Positions 1 to 11,200 of a stretch of DNA of 64,000 nucleotides are shown piece by piece (within the stretch, counting starts at the first letter, position 1; each line of letters begins with the position of its first letter). The stretch is from Bryoerythrophyllum caledonicum. Lineage: Eukaryota > Streptophyta > Bryopsida > Pottiales > Pottiaceae. The stretch covers positions 12,213,807 to 12,277,806 of the forward strand of contig OZ020520.1 in NCBI GenBank assembly GCA_963971425.1. Reading direction: 5' to 3'. Position numbers and translations under genes: made by a program. Under the pieces are notes generated by a model. That model did no database searches. It saw nothing but the letters and a program-made list of their open reading frames with translations, and was not told the origin of the DNA.

Positions 1-19
1 ATATCACGGCAACGCGAGT

Positions 20-1134
20 TTGGCTCAGGCGTTTGCTGAGGTCGAAGCGCTTGATAGAGCGTTGGGTGTGTCTGAGGCCACAGACTTGGTCACGTCATTG
101 ATGGACGCACCCAAGTCCAAGAAGCTTGCTACTGCGACGAGTAGCTTGGCGGAGGCACAATCTGAAACAGTTGTGCATTGTTGGGCTTGTGGAGAACTCG
201 TTCACACCAAAGGGGATCCGAACTGTTCCAAGAAGAAGGGGGCAGAGAAGGGGAAGGTGAAGCCCAAGACCAAGGCAGCCAAGTTTGGTGACAAGGTTGC
301 GGGCAAGGGGAAGAAGCTCGTTAATTGTTCTCACTGTGGCAGGTCCGACCATAGCGATGAGAACAACTTTGTTCTCCACCCGGAGAAGCGGCCAGGGTCA
401 TTACGGGAGAAAGACTTGGAGGCCCAAGTGGCGGAGTTGGAGAAGAAGTTGAGTGCAAATGCTTCTTTGGGACAAATGGTGAACGCACGGGCTCCGGTGA
501 AGAGTCGTGGTTCGTCTTCAGCCATGGATGCCTATTTGTATGGCGCTTCCGGAGAGGTTGTGGCTGCACTTGCCACTCGTGCTCAGACCACTGCTCAGGC
601 AGTGCCACCTTCATCCAGTGTACCGGATACCAGTGGTCGTCTACGCCACGTGGGGTTACCGGACCACATTGGTCACTCACGGCTACCACTGTCGATTGGC
701 ATTGCCGATGCAGCTGCTACTGGTGTTGCTCCTCCTTTGACTACCGTACCACCAGTTTCTTCCACTCATGTGGATGCCGTACATTCCTTGGCGTACAAGG
801 TGTTGCGGTTGCCGGTGTTTGCTGGCATAGACTTCTTGACACCGAATTTTCAACCATCCGGTGTATTCATTTGGCGGGTAGTATGTTGGAGGGCAAGGTG
901 CCCCTGCCATCGTTGGAGGTATCGCAGGCAATGACGGCTCCATCCACCGATGAGAATTTGGTGGCAATGCGGGCCAAGTTGGCGGCGGAGGCTATTTCCG
1001 CGTTTGAGGCCAATGCCACTTCCACACTTATAGAACAGTCCTTCGGGGATCAGTCCTTGATCTCTGCAGTGGCTTATTTGTCTGACGTTGCGGCCCGGTC
1101 AGCACGGTGTCGTGTAGAGAGGGGAGCGCCTTGA
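20..1134 (+). mobile_element. Ty3/gypsy-like gag fossil (nucleocapsid part)
   Basis: The reading frame carries two zinc-knuckle-like clusters, CWACGELVH and CSHCGRSDH (CX2CX4H spacing), in a lysine-rich basic stretch, followed by a short coiled coil (LEAQVAELEKKL). This matches the C-terminal nucleocapsid portion of a retrotransposon Gag. The window starts inside the element, so its upstream part is not visible, and no protease or reverse transcriptase follows. It is a broken old copy with at least one break. It may belong to the same family as the gypsy fossil at 37036-43613, but the two gag pieces do not overlap enough to prove it. Confidence 0.55.
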
Positions 1135-1137
1135 GAA

Positions 1138-2549
1138 TTCGCAAGGAATCTGGCTGCGACTGGAGATTGTTTGCTCGGGAATCCAATCGTATCTTCAAAT
1201 CTTCAGGTCTTCAATTATCCGGTCTTCTAAATCTTCAAGTCTTCAATCTGCTCCCCGTTGGCCTATCTTGTGATGGCTCTGACATGTTTAAAGGTAAAGG
1301 TAAGGTAATAAGAACCCACGGCTTCGGACGGGTAAAACGGGACGGCCAGACCACGAGCTGAACCGTCCGGAGATTGGCTCCTAAATTTCAAACCCACGGT
1401 GACCAGCAATCGTGCCTCACCAGTGGGAACAACATAAATACGACCGGGTGGGCCATTAACCCCACTTCGCCGCAACAAAGTTTACAAAATAGAATTGAAA
1501 ACAACTAGCCTCCAAAACCGGCTGGGAATAACAAAATAAAGACATCGAGCCACAAGCCACAACACACGAGTCTTCATGTCTTCTTATCTTTAAGTCTCCA
1601 AATCTTCTTGTCTTCAAATCTTGAAGTGTTCAAAAACACAAAGAAACTCAAAGAAGTGTTAAAAAACACAATGGAAAAACTTCCACCAAGGCTGTGACCT
1701 TCAAACAGGTGCCACAAATGGCTTAAATCTCCAAATGTTAAGTGCAATAGCTCTTTGGCAAGCTATTGCAACAAAATAACACTCTTCTAATTTTCAAGTC
1801 ATTCTAAATTACTGTCTAAAAGTTATGGACGTTCAAAGTTCTGCCCTTCAAGTAAAATTCAGTCCTCAATAACTTCGTCTTCAAAACTCTAAATCTCAAC
1901 TATAATAAGTTTTTGGAGAGCTATTGTAGTGATGCATACACCTTCCAAAATTCAAACCATTCTAAACTACTGTCCAAAAGTTATAGCTTGTTGAAACCTC
2001 TGCTCTCTCAATGGACGGCCTTGGATTTTCACAATTTCAAACCTTCATTACTTTTGCAATACATCTCCAAATTCAACTTGTGAACACAATTTAGAAAGCT
2101 CTTGACACAAAAAACAACATCCCAAAGTTTCAATTCAAAAGAGTTCGTGCATAATGAGCTACATTCAATCGAATTTTGCTTCAAAACCCTTGCTCTCTCA
2201 CCCGCACACACACACACACAGGAATCTCTTTTCCAACTTTTCCACCTCAAGTGGACGTGGGCACTCCAGCCCATGTCACCCTACCCAAAGTACCCTACAA
2301 GGTACTTCATTACTTTCTTATTCTTTCCACTTTCAACCACTTAAAATCCCGTAGTCTCTTGTTTATTGGAAGACTAAAAACTTAGACCTTCCAACCAATA
2401 AGATAAGTAAAATAAAAAAAATAACTAAATAATAAAAACTTATCCTAAGATAGCTGATGGTACGGACGTATAAAGGTGTTGATTCGCACAACCTGATCGC
2501 CAAGTCGTGGACTTGGTTGGCTGGAAATGTCGTGGTTAGTGGCTGCCGC
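1138..2549. other. Non-coding repeat-derived stretch
   Basis: I see no gene here. Two patches of imperfect TCTTCAA repeats (about 1185-1250 and 1570-1640) flank a possible SINE. Around 1745-1990 there are two imperfect units with a short inverted repeat of the TAGCT...AGCTA kind, resembling the repeats at 38990-39720. A CA microsatellite lies at about 2203-2220. The rest is AT-rich with no recognisable signal. Confidence 0.5.
1284..1480 (-). repeat. Possible SINE-like element
   Basis: Read on the minus strand, a GC-richer block of about 200 bp ends in a simple TTACC/TTTACC tail and holds GGGTTTGAAAT, a weak match to a polymerase III B box. It stands out from AT-rich flanks. No clear A box or target duplication is seen, so this is only a suggestion. 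Confidence 0.25.
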
Positions 2550-3174
2550 CAGGGTTGTTCGGCCGTCCGTCCGTCCGGCAGTGTCCGTCCGGTAGAGGCT
2601 GCTGTCCGTCCGATAAGGGTCAACCCTAGTTTGACCATGACTCGAGGTAAATCAATTTACCCACTGCCACGAAGGCGATTACGTGGCTGACACGTCGTCA
2701 ACAGGGTCGCGCGCGTGCAGACAGTGGGGCGGGCGCGTGAAGGGAGCGGGCGCNNNNNNNNNNNNNNNNNNNNNNNNNNNNNNNNNNNNNNNNNNNNNNN
2801 NNNNNNNNNNNNNNNNNNNNNNNNNNNNNNNNNNNNNNNNNNNNNNNNNNNNNNNNNNNNNNNNNNNNNNNNNNNNNNNNNNNNNNNNNNNNNNNNNNNN
2901 NNNNNNNNNNNNNNNNNNNNNNNNNNNNNNNNNNNNNNNNNNNNNNNNNNNNNCGACCGATTCGATATGCGTCCAACCCATTCACGCGCCCGCGGCCCCG
3001 TCCCTCTGTCTGCACGCGCGCGACCCTGTTGACAACGTGTCAGCCACGTAGTCGCCTTCGTGGCCGTGGGTAAATTGATTTATCTCGAGTCATGGTCAAA
3101 CTAGGGTTGACCCTTATCGGATGGACAACAGCCTCTACCGGACGGACATTCGGACGGACGGCCGAACAACTTTG
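2550..3174. mobile_element. Inverted-repeat (foldback/MITE-like) element around an assembly gap
   Basis: The left arm (2550-2753) and right arm (2954-3174) are long inverted repeats of each other, sharing the CCGTCCG clusters, the TAGGGTTGACC segment, the GGTAAATcAATTTAcCC segment and the GCGCGCG stretch beside the gap. The left end reads CAGGGTTGTTCGG and the right end, inverted, CAAAGTTGTTCGG. This resembles the CAGGGTTGTCATA ends and GGACGG subterminal motifs of the giant hAT in this window, so a non-autonomous hAT relative is likely. I found no convincing 8-bp target duplication. ORFs drawn across the gap are artefacts. Confidence 0.6.
2754..2953. other. Assembly gap (200 N)
   Basis: A run of exactly 200 N lies at the centre of the inverted repeat. 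The round length suggests a scaffolding placeholder, so the true loop may be longer or shorter. Confidence 0.99.
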
Positions 3175-3882
3175 CTAGGGCACGGAGTAGTCCGTATGAA
3201 CCCGGACTCCGGTCAAAAGCTGGAGTTTACCTCCACGATAGAAATAGCCTGCTATGTGAGTCTAGAAGGAGTCCTTCCAAGTAAACTATATCACTTTCTT
3301 CGGAGGGCTACAAAAGTGCTACCGAAACGTCGTTGTAGTCCGGACGTACCTTTGTGTGACCGCATCCGGAAGGCCTTCCGGATGTCGTGAGAGTTAAGTC
3401 TAGGATCAACACCATATCACCGGTTAGAAGAGAAGGGAGAGTGATTGCCCGGTCACTATAGATTCCGGGGTAGTGGGTGTCTAGCCACTTAAAGTCACAA
3501 GGCAATGGGAAATCCAGCCACTTACACAAAATAGGATTAGTGGCCTTCCGGTCACTCGTTTAAACCTTCCGGAAGCCACTCTGAGGAGGAACAGAGGTAA
3601 ATCAAACTACCCTCCTGATTTCCGGAAATCAATTCCGGAAACCACTGTATGTACCTTCCGGAAACTAGTTCCGGTACGTTCTGGGTCAGTTCCGGAATCC
3701 GGAAGGAACCGGACCCTTTACGGAATAGATCAACTAACCTAGATGATCAATAGCTTAGTGGTTTTTGATAATCTGAAAGGATAAAAAAGATCTCTGTGGG
3801 AACGAAACCGGAGTGGTTCACTTTGGAAGCACTTAATAACGATTGAATGCATTCCGGAGGACTACTGACTTTGCCAACTACG
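3175..3882. repeat. TTCCGGAA-rich non-coding stretch
   Basis: No gene is recognised. From about 3360 to 3850 the palindrome TTCCGGAA and one-base variants occur roughly ten times. The stretch ends abruptly where homology to the gypsy copy at 42577 begins. Confidence 0.5.
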
Positions 3883-4182
3883 ATAGCTACTATGTTGTTT
3901 TGTGACCATTGCCAGCGTGGTTGGCATATGGCTTGCTTGACGCCGCCTCTTTCTACTCTACCGTCCAGGGGTTCGACTTGCCCTCGTTGTCGAAGGTCTT
4001 CGAGCCACGTTTCACCCCATGAAACGGCTTGAATTCCTCGTGGACTTGTCACTGTGTGGTGCGTTGCGATCCAGTTGGAGTTTCTAGTTTCAATTCAGGG
4101 ATAGGCAACGTAGAGATTGGCCAAGGGATTGGCAACAAAGTTGCCTGAGGCGATTAAAGATGGGGCTCACATTGCACCCGAC
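3883..4182 (+). mobile_element. Ty3/gypsy fossil, left half (PHD-finger part), split by the outer hAT
   Basis: The sequence aligns continuously with 42577-42881 of the second gypsy copy. It includes a short PHD-finger-like stretch (CDHCQRGWHMACLTPP). The fragment is cut at its right by the outer hAT and resumes at 32425. It is a broken old copy lacking everything upstream of the PHD-like segment. Confidence 0.7.
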
Positions 4183-4203
4183 CAGGGTTGTCATACTGGA
4201 CGG
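4183..4203 (+). repeat. Terminal inverted repeat, outer hAT, kinase end
   Basis: Starts CAGGGTTGTCATA and continues into GGACGG. It matches the transposase end in all but two of the first 21 positions. Confidence 0.9.
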
Positions 4204-4263
4204 ACGTCCGGTACGCCCGTCCGTCCGAATCGCCCGTCCGTTAGAGCTCTCGCCCGTCCGGGT

Positions 4264-4346
4264 AAGTCAACTAAGGGTTGACTTATCCGCTAGGAAAAAA
4301 CAGGCCACGTGGCAGCCATGTTGGCACCACATAGCTGCCACGTAGG
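4264..4346. promoter_or_regulatory. Subterminal hairpins with a G-box, kinase end of outer hAT
   Basis: Two inverted repeats follow the terminus. AAGTCAAC pairs with GTTGACTT (4264-4284), and CCACGTGGCAG pairs with CTGCCACGT (4305-4346). The second contains CACGTGGC, a plant G-box/ABRE core. The same two hairpins are conserved in the inner copy (21769-21853), which argues for a role in transposase recognition or transcription. Confidence 0.5.
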
Positions 4347-4394
4347 AGAGGGTCATGTTTGAGTAGGATTGGGGACTAATGGCAAGAGGGAGGT

Positions 4395-4509
4395 GGGGCG
4401 GAGACGTCCCCGCCCCATACGGGCAGGGCCGAGACGTCTTCGCCCCTGTCCAGGTTGGGCGGGGACGTCTTTGCCCTCACACGGGCAAAAGCGGAAACGT
4501 CCCCGCCCC
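4395..4509. repeat. GACGTC palindrome array A
   Basis: About four palindromic units with half-site GGGGCGGRGAC mirrored around the centre of GACGTC, between the terminus and the 3' end of the kinase-like gene. Confidence 0.85.
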
Positions 4510-4922
4510 TTCATGAGTTAGTTAATAGTGTTTAACTATTGACACTATGTTGGTAAACAAAAATTTATGTTTACTGTAATATACACTAAATGTGAACCCA
4601 TACACCAATTGCAAATGAGGCACTTAATGTAGTGACATAACCGGACACTAAATGCCATTTACTACACTATGTATCATTTTTTGTAGAAATAATAAATTTA
4701 TTTCTTTCACTTGTGCACATTTAGTGTATCAATAGTGTATCAATAATTATTTGTGCTTGAACAAATGCAAATCTCAGATTTAGAATTTAAGATTTGGACG
4801 TATCCAATATTGATTAAAATATAACGTATGGCAATTGCCAAGTACACATATTCTTCTACGAAGATGCCGTATTGCCTATTTAACCACCACATGCGAAACT
4901 AATGCAGCTAATTAACAAAAAA
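4510..4922. other. Non-coding AT-rich 3' flank of kinase-like gene (outer)
   Basis: No gene. Short motifs of the TGATACACTA kind recur, and the block is conserved in inverse order at 21160-21572 of the inner copy. Confidence 0.6.
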
Positions 4923-6502
4923 CTATTGTCGGTAACAACATAGAGGCATAGTCCAGTTGTGGGGGGGTTTCATTAATGTGTCTAAAACATCTGGTACAGA
5001 AGACCGTTCTTCGAGCAGTTGTTTCTGCAACGCTGTAAGTTTTAGCTTCAGGTTTACATATTGCTCCGTGTTTTTGCTGGTGAAATACGAAGTGTCCCAA
5101 TCTTCTTTCAAAAAAAATTCACAAATCCAACCCACCGCAAATGCATCTGCTGCCTTAGAGTAGATGTGTGACCGTTGCATGACTTCAAGCGAGTTGGTGG
5201 AGTCCCGCGGCCCAAAATTAAAGAGCAGTTCTGGTGCCACAAACTGTCGCCGCTCTCTCTCTTATTGAAGCTCCTCCTTGAATTGATAACCATACCTTCA
5301 TGGCTCATTTTCCACAACCCGACTAGAAAGCCCCCAATCGCAAATTCCGATGTACACCGTATCCGGTTTCCACTCATCAAAGTGGAGCAAAACATTCGAT
5401 GGAGAGATGTCATTGTGTATATAATTTGCGTCGTGGCATTTTCCCACAATGACAAGCAATGATAGCGCGAGGTTCACTCGATTTTGGCGGTAAGTTTTTT
5501 CCACCGAAGCTCTTGGATTGACAACCCGGTATTCGGATGCATCTCAATCTGTTCAAATGGAAATGCTTCGTCCACTTTCGAGTCAAACTTGGACCAAAAA
5601 GAAGCCAGAGATCCCCCATTCCACCAGAGCGTGTACCCTTCCATAGTTTTTGAGTGGATGTACGCAAGTCTAATGATCCCTAGATGCACTACCGGACACC
5701 CTCCAGCCTCGTTGATGATGTTTTGGCGCTTCTCCCTCTCGTTGGTGTTGGTCAGAGTCATTCCAGCAAAGTAAATCCAACTTGGAATGTTTTCCAATTT
5801 AGTTATCATCACCTTCCGTACAGCCCCATAGCCACCCACCGCGCTCAGCCCTGGCATTGGAATCACTTTAGCGCAACTTTCAAGCCACTTGAAAGTTCCA
5901 CCAACGCAGTGAGCCAAAATTTGTTCCTCAATAGTCGCTTTCCAAGGAGCTAGTTTCTTCTTACGGGAAGAAGAGTACTGTTGAACGAAGCCCTGGATCA
6001 TCCTCATCTTCGCCACTAGTGCGCGCTCCTCGAAGTTCCAGGTGCTCTCATCCTCCTTATTCCCCGTGACGTAACACCAGTTCGCAACGATATTGGTGGT
6101 CAGTGCGGTCACTTGGGTGTCCAACCACTCCGAATGCAACCAATAAACTGAGAAATTATTAAATTTCTTAGATTTATCAAGGTTTGACATTAATTCGTGT
6201 CGCATGTCAACCGTCAACTTGTGGTATCCCTCTTTGTTGTGGTTCAGATAGATCGCCATCAATACCTGTCTCGTTCGGCGGTTGTAAAACTCAACGGCAA
6301 TCCCTTTACATTCAACCATGTATTCGTGCGGAGGCATGTCCGGATTTGGTGACTTCTTCCGCCTCTTTCCGCTCGATGACGACGGATTCAATGATCCCGA
6401 AGTCAACTCCGTGTTGGTGGACGGAAGAACCGTCTCATCAACATCATCCAAGTCCATAAATATTGGGCGCTTCTCCATTGACCTACTTCCTTCTCCCGCC
6501 AT
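4923..6502 (-). pseudogene. Kinase-like gene, broken copy of the outer hAT
   Basis: This aligns end to end with the intact 526-residue gene at 19579-21159. It begins with the same MAGEGSRSMEKRP and keeps the catalytic-loop motif HNDISPSN and the CDWGLSS motif. Compared with the intact copy it has a frameshift near 5510, ending the first frame at 5474, and two in-frame stops around 5265-5300, both readable as C-to-T or single-base changes. It therefore encodes only a 342-residue N-terminal piece. It lies head to head with the RING gene starting at 6774. The palindrome array that separates the two genes in the inner copy is reduced here to a remnant around 6650-6690. Confidence 0.85.
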
Positions 6503-6773
6503 ATGTGATTGTCAACTCCCTACCGTGGTCGAAATTCCAAGTTGATGGTTTTAAAAAAAACCGCAAAGAGTCTGGGTACAATAAATGAGCCAAGCCCGAT
6601 CACCCACCAAACTCACTTTCAGACCGCAAAGCGAACTGACACGTGAGGCCTAGAGACAAGACGTCCTCGCCCCATACTCCTTCTTCATCCACCTCTTAAT
6701 TGAGTTGGTTGTAGGCGTCGTGTGAGGACTTCATCCATTCGCATCACATACAATATTCAGATTTTCCCCACCC
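6503..6773. promoter_or_regulatory. Divergent intergenic region, outer hAT (array lost)
   Basis: This is the shared upstream region of the kinase-like and RING genes. Compared with 19021-19578 it lacks most of the palindrome array and the TATA boxes, with a partial GACGTC motif left near 6660. The deletion would remove the putative promoter of both genes. Confidence 0.6.
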
Positions 6774-7910
6774 ATGGCCACGCCAGTAAAAATGAATAAA
6801 GAAGAACGAGACAAGAGTCGACTACGATTGGGAAACAAACAGCAGAAGAGGTTGCATGTGCTTCGGAATCCTGTTAAATTGGCTTTTAAAGGTTGGAAAG
6901 AAGTTCTGGAGCCATGGAGTTTTGAGGATTGCGCAAACTTCATCGAGTGGTGCCATATCGACAAGGCTTTCCCGGAGGAGCGACACAATTATCACCGATG
7001 CTTTCACAAGGCAAATTTATGGAAGTGCACCGACGATGCGTTCAAAAATCGATGCATTGAAGTATACGAGGTCTTGTACGACATCCCTTGTATCAAACGC
7101 AATGAAGTAAATCTCTTCCTTGTGCGAGGTGTCCATGCGGAGGTAAAGTTGGGCAAGAGGGTGGATTGGTCCACCTTGAAAGCCATGGGAGATAGCATAA
7201 GAGTTCCTTTTCCGGCGAATGGATTGATTCCAATGGGGACAGGGAGGTATCCGGAAGGCGGATTGGGCAAATTGATGGCGAAGACTGAACCGGTCGACAC
7301 GTACGAGACCGATCCCTCAAACACGGATACAGACTCTGACGGATCCCACGTTCCAATCACAAGGAGCCAAAGGACACAAGCGCGCACCAAACGAAGGAGG
7401 GCGGAACAAACGGTTAACGTAGTCGTTAACAATACCGTTAATGAAGTTGGGGCTCAGGTACAATCCCCCGCGGTTGTTGATCGAACGTTAGAAGCCACTA
7501 CTGGTGCTATTTTTGCCAACACTATCCAAACCTTGCTGAACCAATTGAAAGGGAAGACAACAGAACTATTGTCATTGCGCAATGAGGTTCTCATGTTGAG
7601 AGTTGAAGTCAATGATAAAAATATTGTTATTGACCAGCAACGACGTGATATAGAGGAGCTCCGACTTGCCCTTCAAACTAGTACAATGACCACAGAAGAT
7701 CGAAATCCACGACGGGAGGAGGAAGGGCTTGTACACGTGTCAACCCAAGACGATTCATTGTCGTTTGATGAGGCCCCTACCAACGCAGACAAAGCTATGG
7801 TCAACAAAGAAGAGGGTGCGGCGAGTGATGGCGGCAAAGAGCTCGCTAAAGCGCTTGAGGAGAATTCAAGACTACAAAGTCGCTTGGATGTGTTGGTAGT
7901 ACATTACTAT
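6774..7910 (+). pseudogene. RING-H2 gene, 5' part, interrupted by the inner hAT
   Basis: The frame opens at ATG (MATPVKMNKEERDKSR) and runs without a stop to codon 379 (VVHYYQ), where the inner hAT begins at 7911. Everything to the right in this frame is transposon DNA. It encodes the conserved N-terminal domain (residues about 1-160, including GVHAEVKLGKRVDWSTLKA), a basic stretch with RTKRRR, and a coiled coil (about 250-305). The remainder resumes after the duplication at 21935. Confidence 0.9.
7903..7910. repeat. Left target-site duplication of inner hAT
   Basis: ATTACTAT here is repeated exactly at 21935-21942 on the other side of the inner element. Confidence 0.93.
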
Positions 7911-7931
7911 CAGGGTTGTCATAACGGACGG
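7911..7931 (+). repeat. Terminal inverted repeat, inner hAT, transposase end
   Basis: CAGGGTTGTCATA followed by ACGGACGG. It equals the inverse of the outer element's right end at 32404-32424. Confidence 0.9.
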
Positions 7932-8092
7932 GTTGAGGTGATCGGACGGGACAACCGGACGGGCGGTCCGGACGGCACGGACGGACGGTTCAGATGGATT
8001 GCCCGAAGTGCGCCCAGTAATTTTTGGCAAGTAAGAAATTTTTACTGTGATCGCCACGTCACATACGGACGTATCATGCCACTGTGGCACTA

Positions 8093-8268
8093 GGGCGGGG
8101 ACGTCTCCATGAGGGGCGGGGACGTCACAATGAGGGGCGGAGACGTCACAATGAAGGGCGGAGACGTCTCCGCCCCAGGGGCGGGGACGTCTACGCCCAA
8201 GGGGCAGGGACGTCTACGCCCCTGGGGCGGGGACGTCTACGCCCCTCATGTAGGCGTCCACGCCCCTG
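8093..8268. repeat. GACGTC palindrome array B
   Basis: About six units between the transposase end of the inner hAT and the 3' end of its transposase gene. Several units are reduced to GGGGCGGGGACGTC half-forms. Confidence 0.85.
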
Positions 8269-11200
8269 CATCATTGAGTGGATAGGCCTTAATGTCTGGA
8301 AGCAAAATCTGTTTATTACATTAAAAAGTAAACGACCCGATTTGCGCACTCCTTCGGTGGACGGGCCACCCATAACCGCATCTCGAAGGACGATATCATC
8401 ATCATCTGGTGCCTCATCGCAATCTGGACGGTTGTCATCATCAGCTCCTTCACCGCTCTCATTTGAGAATTCTCCATTGCTATTATCCGTAGTCCAAAAG
8501 CCCTCTATTTCAGAGTTGTCATTGCGAAGCTCGACGACTATTTCACCATCGCAACGCGAGCGTCTGAATCTCTTTTGTCGATGTACGTGAGGATCATCGC
8601 CGTCGGAATTTATGGTTGGGCCGCTGGTTGGACGAATTTCTCGATTCGGAACAACAAACGCCGGAGTTGTTGAAGAGTGTCCTGGAACATACGTGTCCAA
8701 AAATGGTTGTACAACCACGTTCGGATCTCATGCCCCTATTCCAAGGAGGGCACGTCTACGATGCCTTGAGGAGGATGCTTTGCCGTTGTTTCTTCCTTCA
8801 CGGCCTCTAGCCGCTCCACGGCCTCTAGACCCTCCACGAGCATTAGTCCTTGCACTCGGTCGTATATATTGACCCATTGGATGAAGAGGCGTCCTTGTAG
8901 TGGCCAAAGGGGGTCTACCAATTCTGGTAGTAGTAGCGGAAGTGTTTAGACCCATCCCTTCAACGCCTACACTTCGTTGAAAAGGTCCATACATGGCATT
9001 TGCCGTTCTAGGAGAAGAGAAATCCCGGGAAGGCGGCGTTGGTACATTCTGGTCATTGATAACCGTAGGCAACACCACAACCGGAGATGGTTGTGGCTCA
9101 AGGTCCTCTGTGAATGCAAAAGCATCATCGGGGTCTACATATTCCGGGTCAAAACGCTTTCGTTGATTAACAATCCTTTCATTTCTTCGAGTCGTCCCTA
9201 CAATTGTTGTGTTTACAACATTTGCGTTAGAGTCTCCTTGAACGACTCCAGTGCTATGAAATGATGCACCCATTCCAATAGGGCTCTCTTGGCCATACCG
9301 GTTTTCAACCGATGCTTGGTTGTTTCGAGTCGCAATATTTACTGCGTTCTCTCCCGCTCCGTTGTTGTCGCCATCTCCATTTCCACCACCATAGTCTGAT
9401 GGGGAATTGTCCTCGTCGCAAACATTCCCGACATTGCCTCCCCCCCGTTTCAGGCTCTTCAAGGTTAGTCACATTTGGGATGTCGCTCTCTGAGGAAGTA
9501 GACAAAGGTTGCACTTCATGAATGCCCTCATTTTCATGAAAATGAGGCGAAGGACTACGACGAGGACTTTGATTCCAAGGTCCCCAACGACCTTGAGCCA
9601 ATTCTTCTTCCACATCGTCATCATCTCCGTAACAGTTTCTCGTTTCCTCAAGATGATCGGCGCCTTCCGCCCAAAGATTAGGGTGTCCACGGTACTCCAG
9701 CGGAGTACAGGCAGCTGCCATATTGTGCTCCTCCTCTTCCTCGGCTATCAACACATCAAATTCACGATTAGGTTCATCCACCGGGACCGGCCCTAGGGCA
9801 TCTAGATCAAAATCCTCCGAGTGAATATTCGCATCGTACCATCGAACAGGATCGGCCCCCGGTCTTTGTTGAAAGCATCGGCTATTGGTATAAATATACA
9901 CCAATGACGCAGCCTTTTCTGCCGCTAATCAATTTCGGCTCTTGTTGTGGACAAACAAGTACATACTCCAATTTCGTTCGCAAGAGCTAGCTGAACACGT
10001 AAGGGCGAGAATACGAACAGCTATTATAGACAATGCCTTGTCTGCGATCCTGGCCCACCATTGGTGGAGTTGAAGCTTTGTCTGGCGGATGTCAGATGCC
10101 TCGGTAGGGCCATATGGTTCTGTGCCCTCCTCGTACTGTGTTAACTCATATTGGACGTCCTCATATGAGACTTCCAATACCCCCATCATTTTGCGAACAA
10201 CCTGATTCAATGCTCTTTGTGCGATTCCGTCAGCCCTAAGCGCCACATTATCCTTGAGGTACTGATTCAAAAGAGCCCCGGCGTAGTGAACATCGATAAA
10301 AACCATTTGCCACCGGGCATCAAAAGATTGCTCAAGAGTGGATGCTATGTCAGCTCGTAGAGTAAAGGGTGACTCTCTCAAAGAATACACGTGTTCTCGC
10401 AAATTATGCATCACGAGCCACGCACGACCGATGGCTGGTTCGCGGCCATCAAACACACGCAATGCCTTCAAAACATCCCCAGTCATGTGCACGTAATTCT
10501 GACATCGTTGCCAAAAGGCCACATCTTCGATGGTGAGCACCACATTACGCGCTGCGGTTGCTGCTTGCTCTCCATTTTGTTTGTTCCGTAGGGTTGCAAA
10601 GTAGTTTACAACACGGGGGTGGTCTTTCAACTACTCCAACACTCCTTTGAGTCGCACCAATCGATCCAACATAAGGAAATTACAAGCAAAGCGGGTTTCA
10701 GTGGGCACTACAATATGCAGGTTTGGACTCAACTCACGAAGTGTTCCCATTGTCGAATGGTGGTTTCTAATATATTTGCACAATTTCTTTGCCCTCTCTA
10801 TTAAATCTTTAAATTCTTGGACCTTCGCCCAATCTTCCAACATGAGATCCAATGCATGTGCCATGCACCCCTGCTTGTGAATGTGCGGGTATGTGAAAAT
10901 AATATCATCCATCGCTCCAAGCATGTTGGGGGCATTGTCTGTACAAATCTGTGTCACATTCTTGGAACCCACCTTCTCAATGTAAACTTTCACTTGGTCC
11001 GCTATATACCGCATGGACTTCTTCTCACCACTGGTGTCTATGCTCCCCAAGATTACGTCACCAGTGATCATTAAATTCATGAGAGGCCTCCGATGGACAT
11101 CATCCCAACCATCCGTGCATATCGACACCCCATAATTCTTGATTGCAAAACCAACTTTGGCTTCAATCTCTTTCTCAATTTGCAACCTCTTAGGTTCAAT

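Noticed and set aside
2679-3051. Open frames spanning the run of N
   Set aside because: They exist only because N codons are not stops. The flanks are inverted-repeat arms, not coding sequence.
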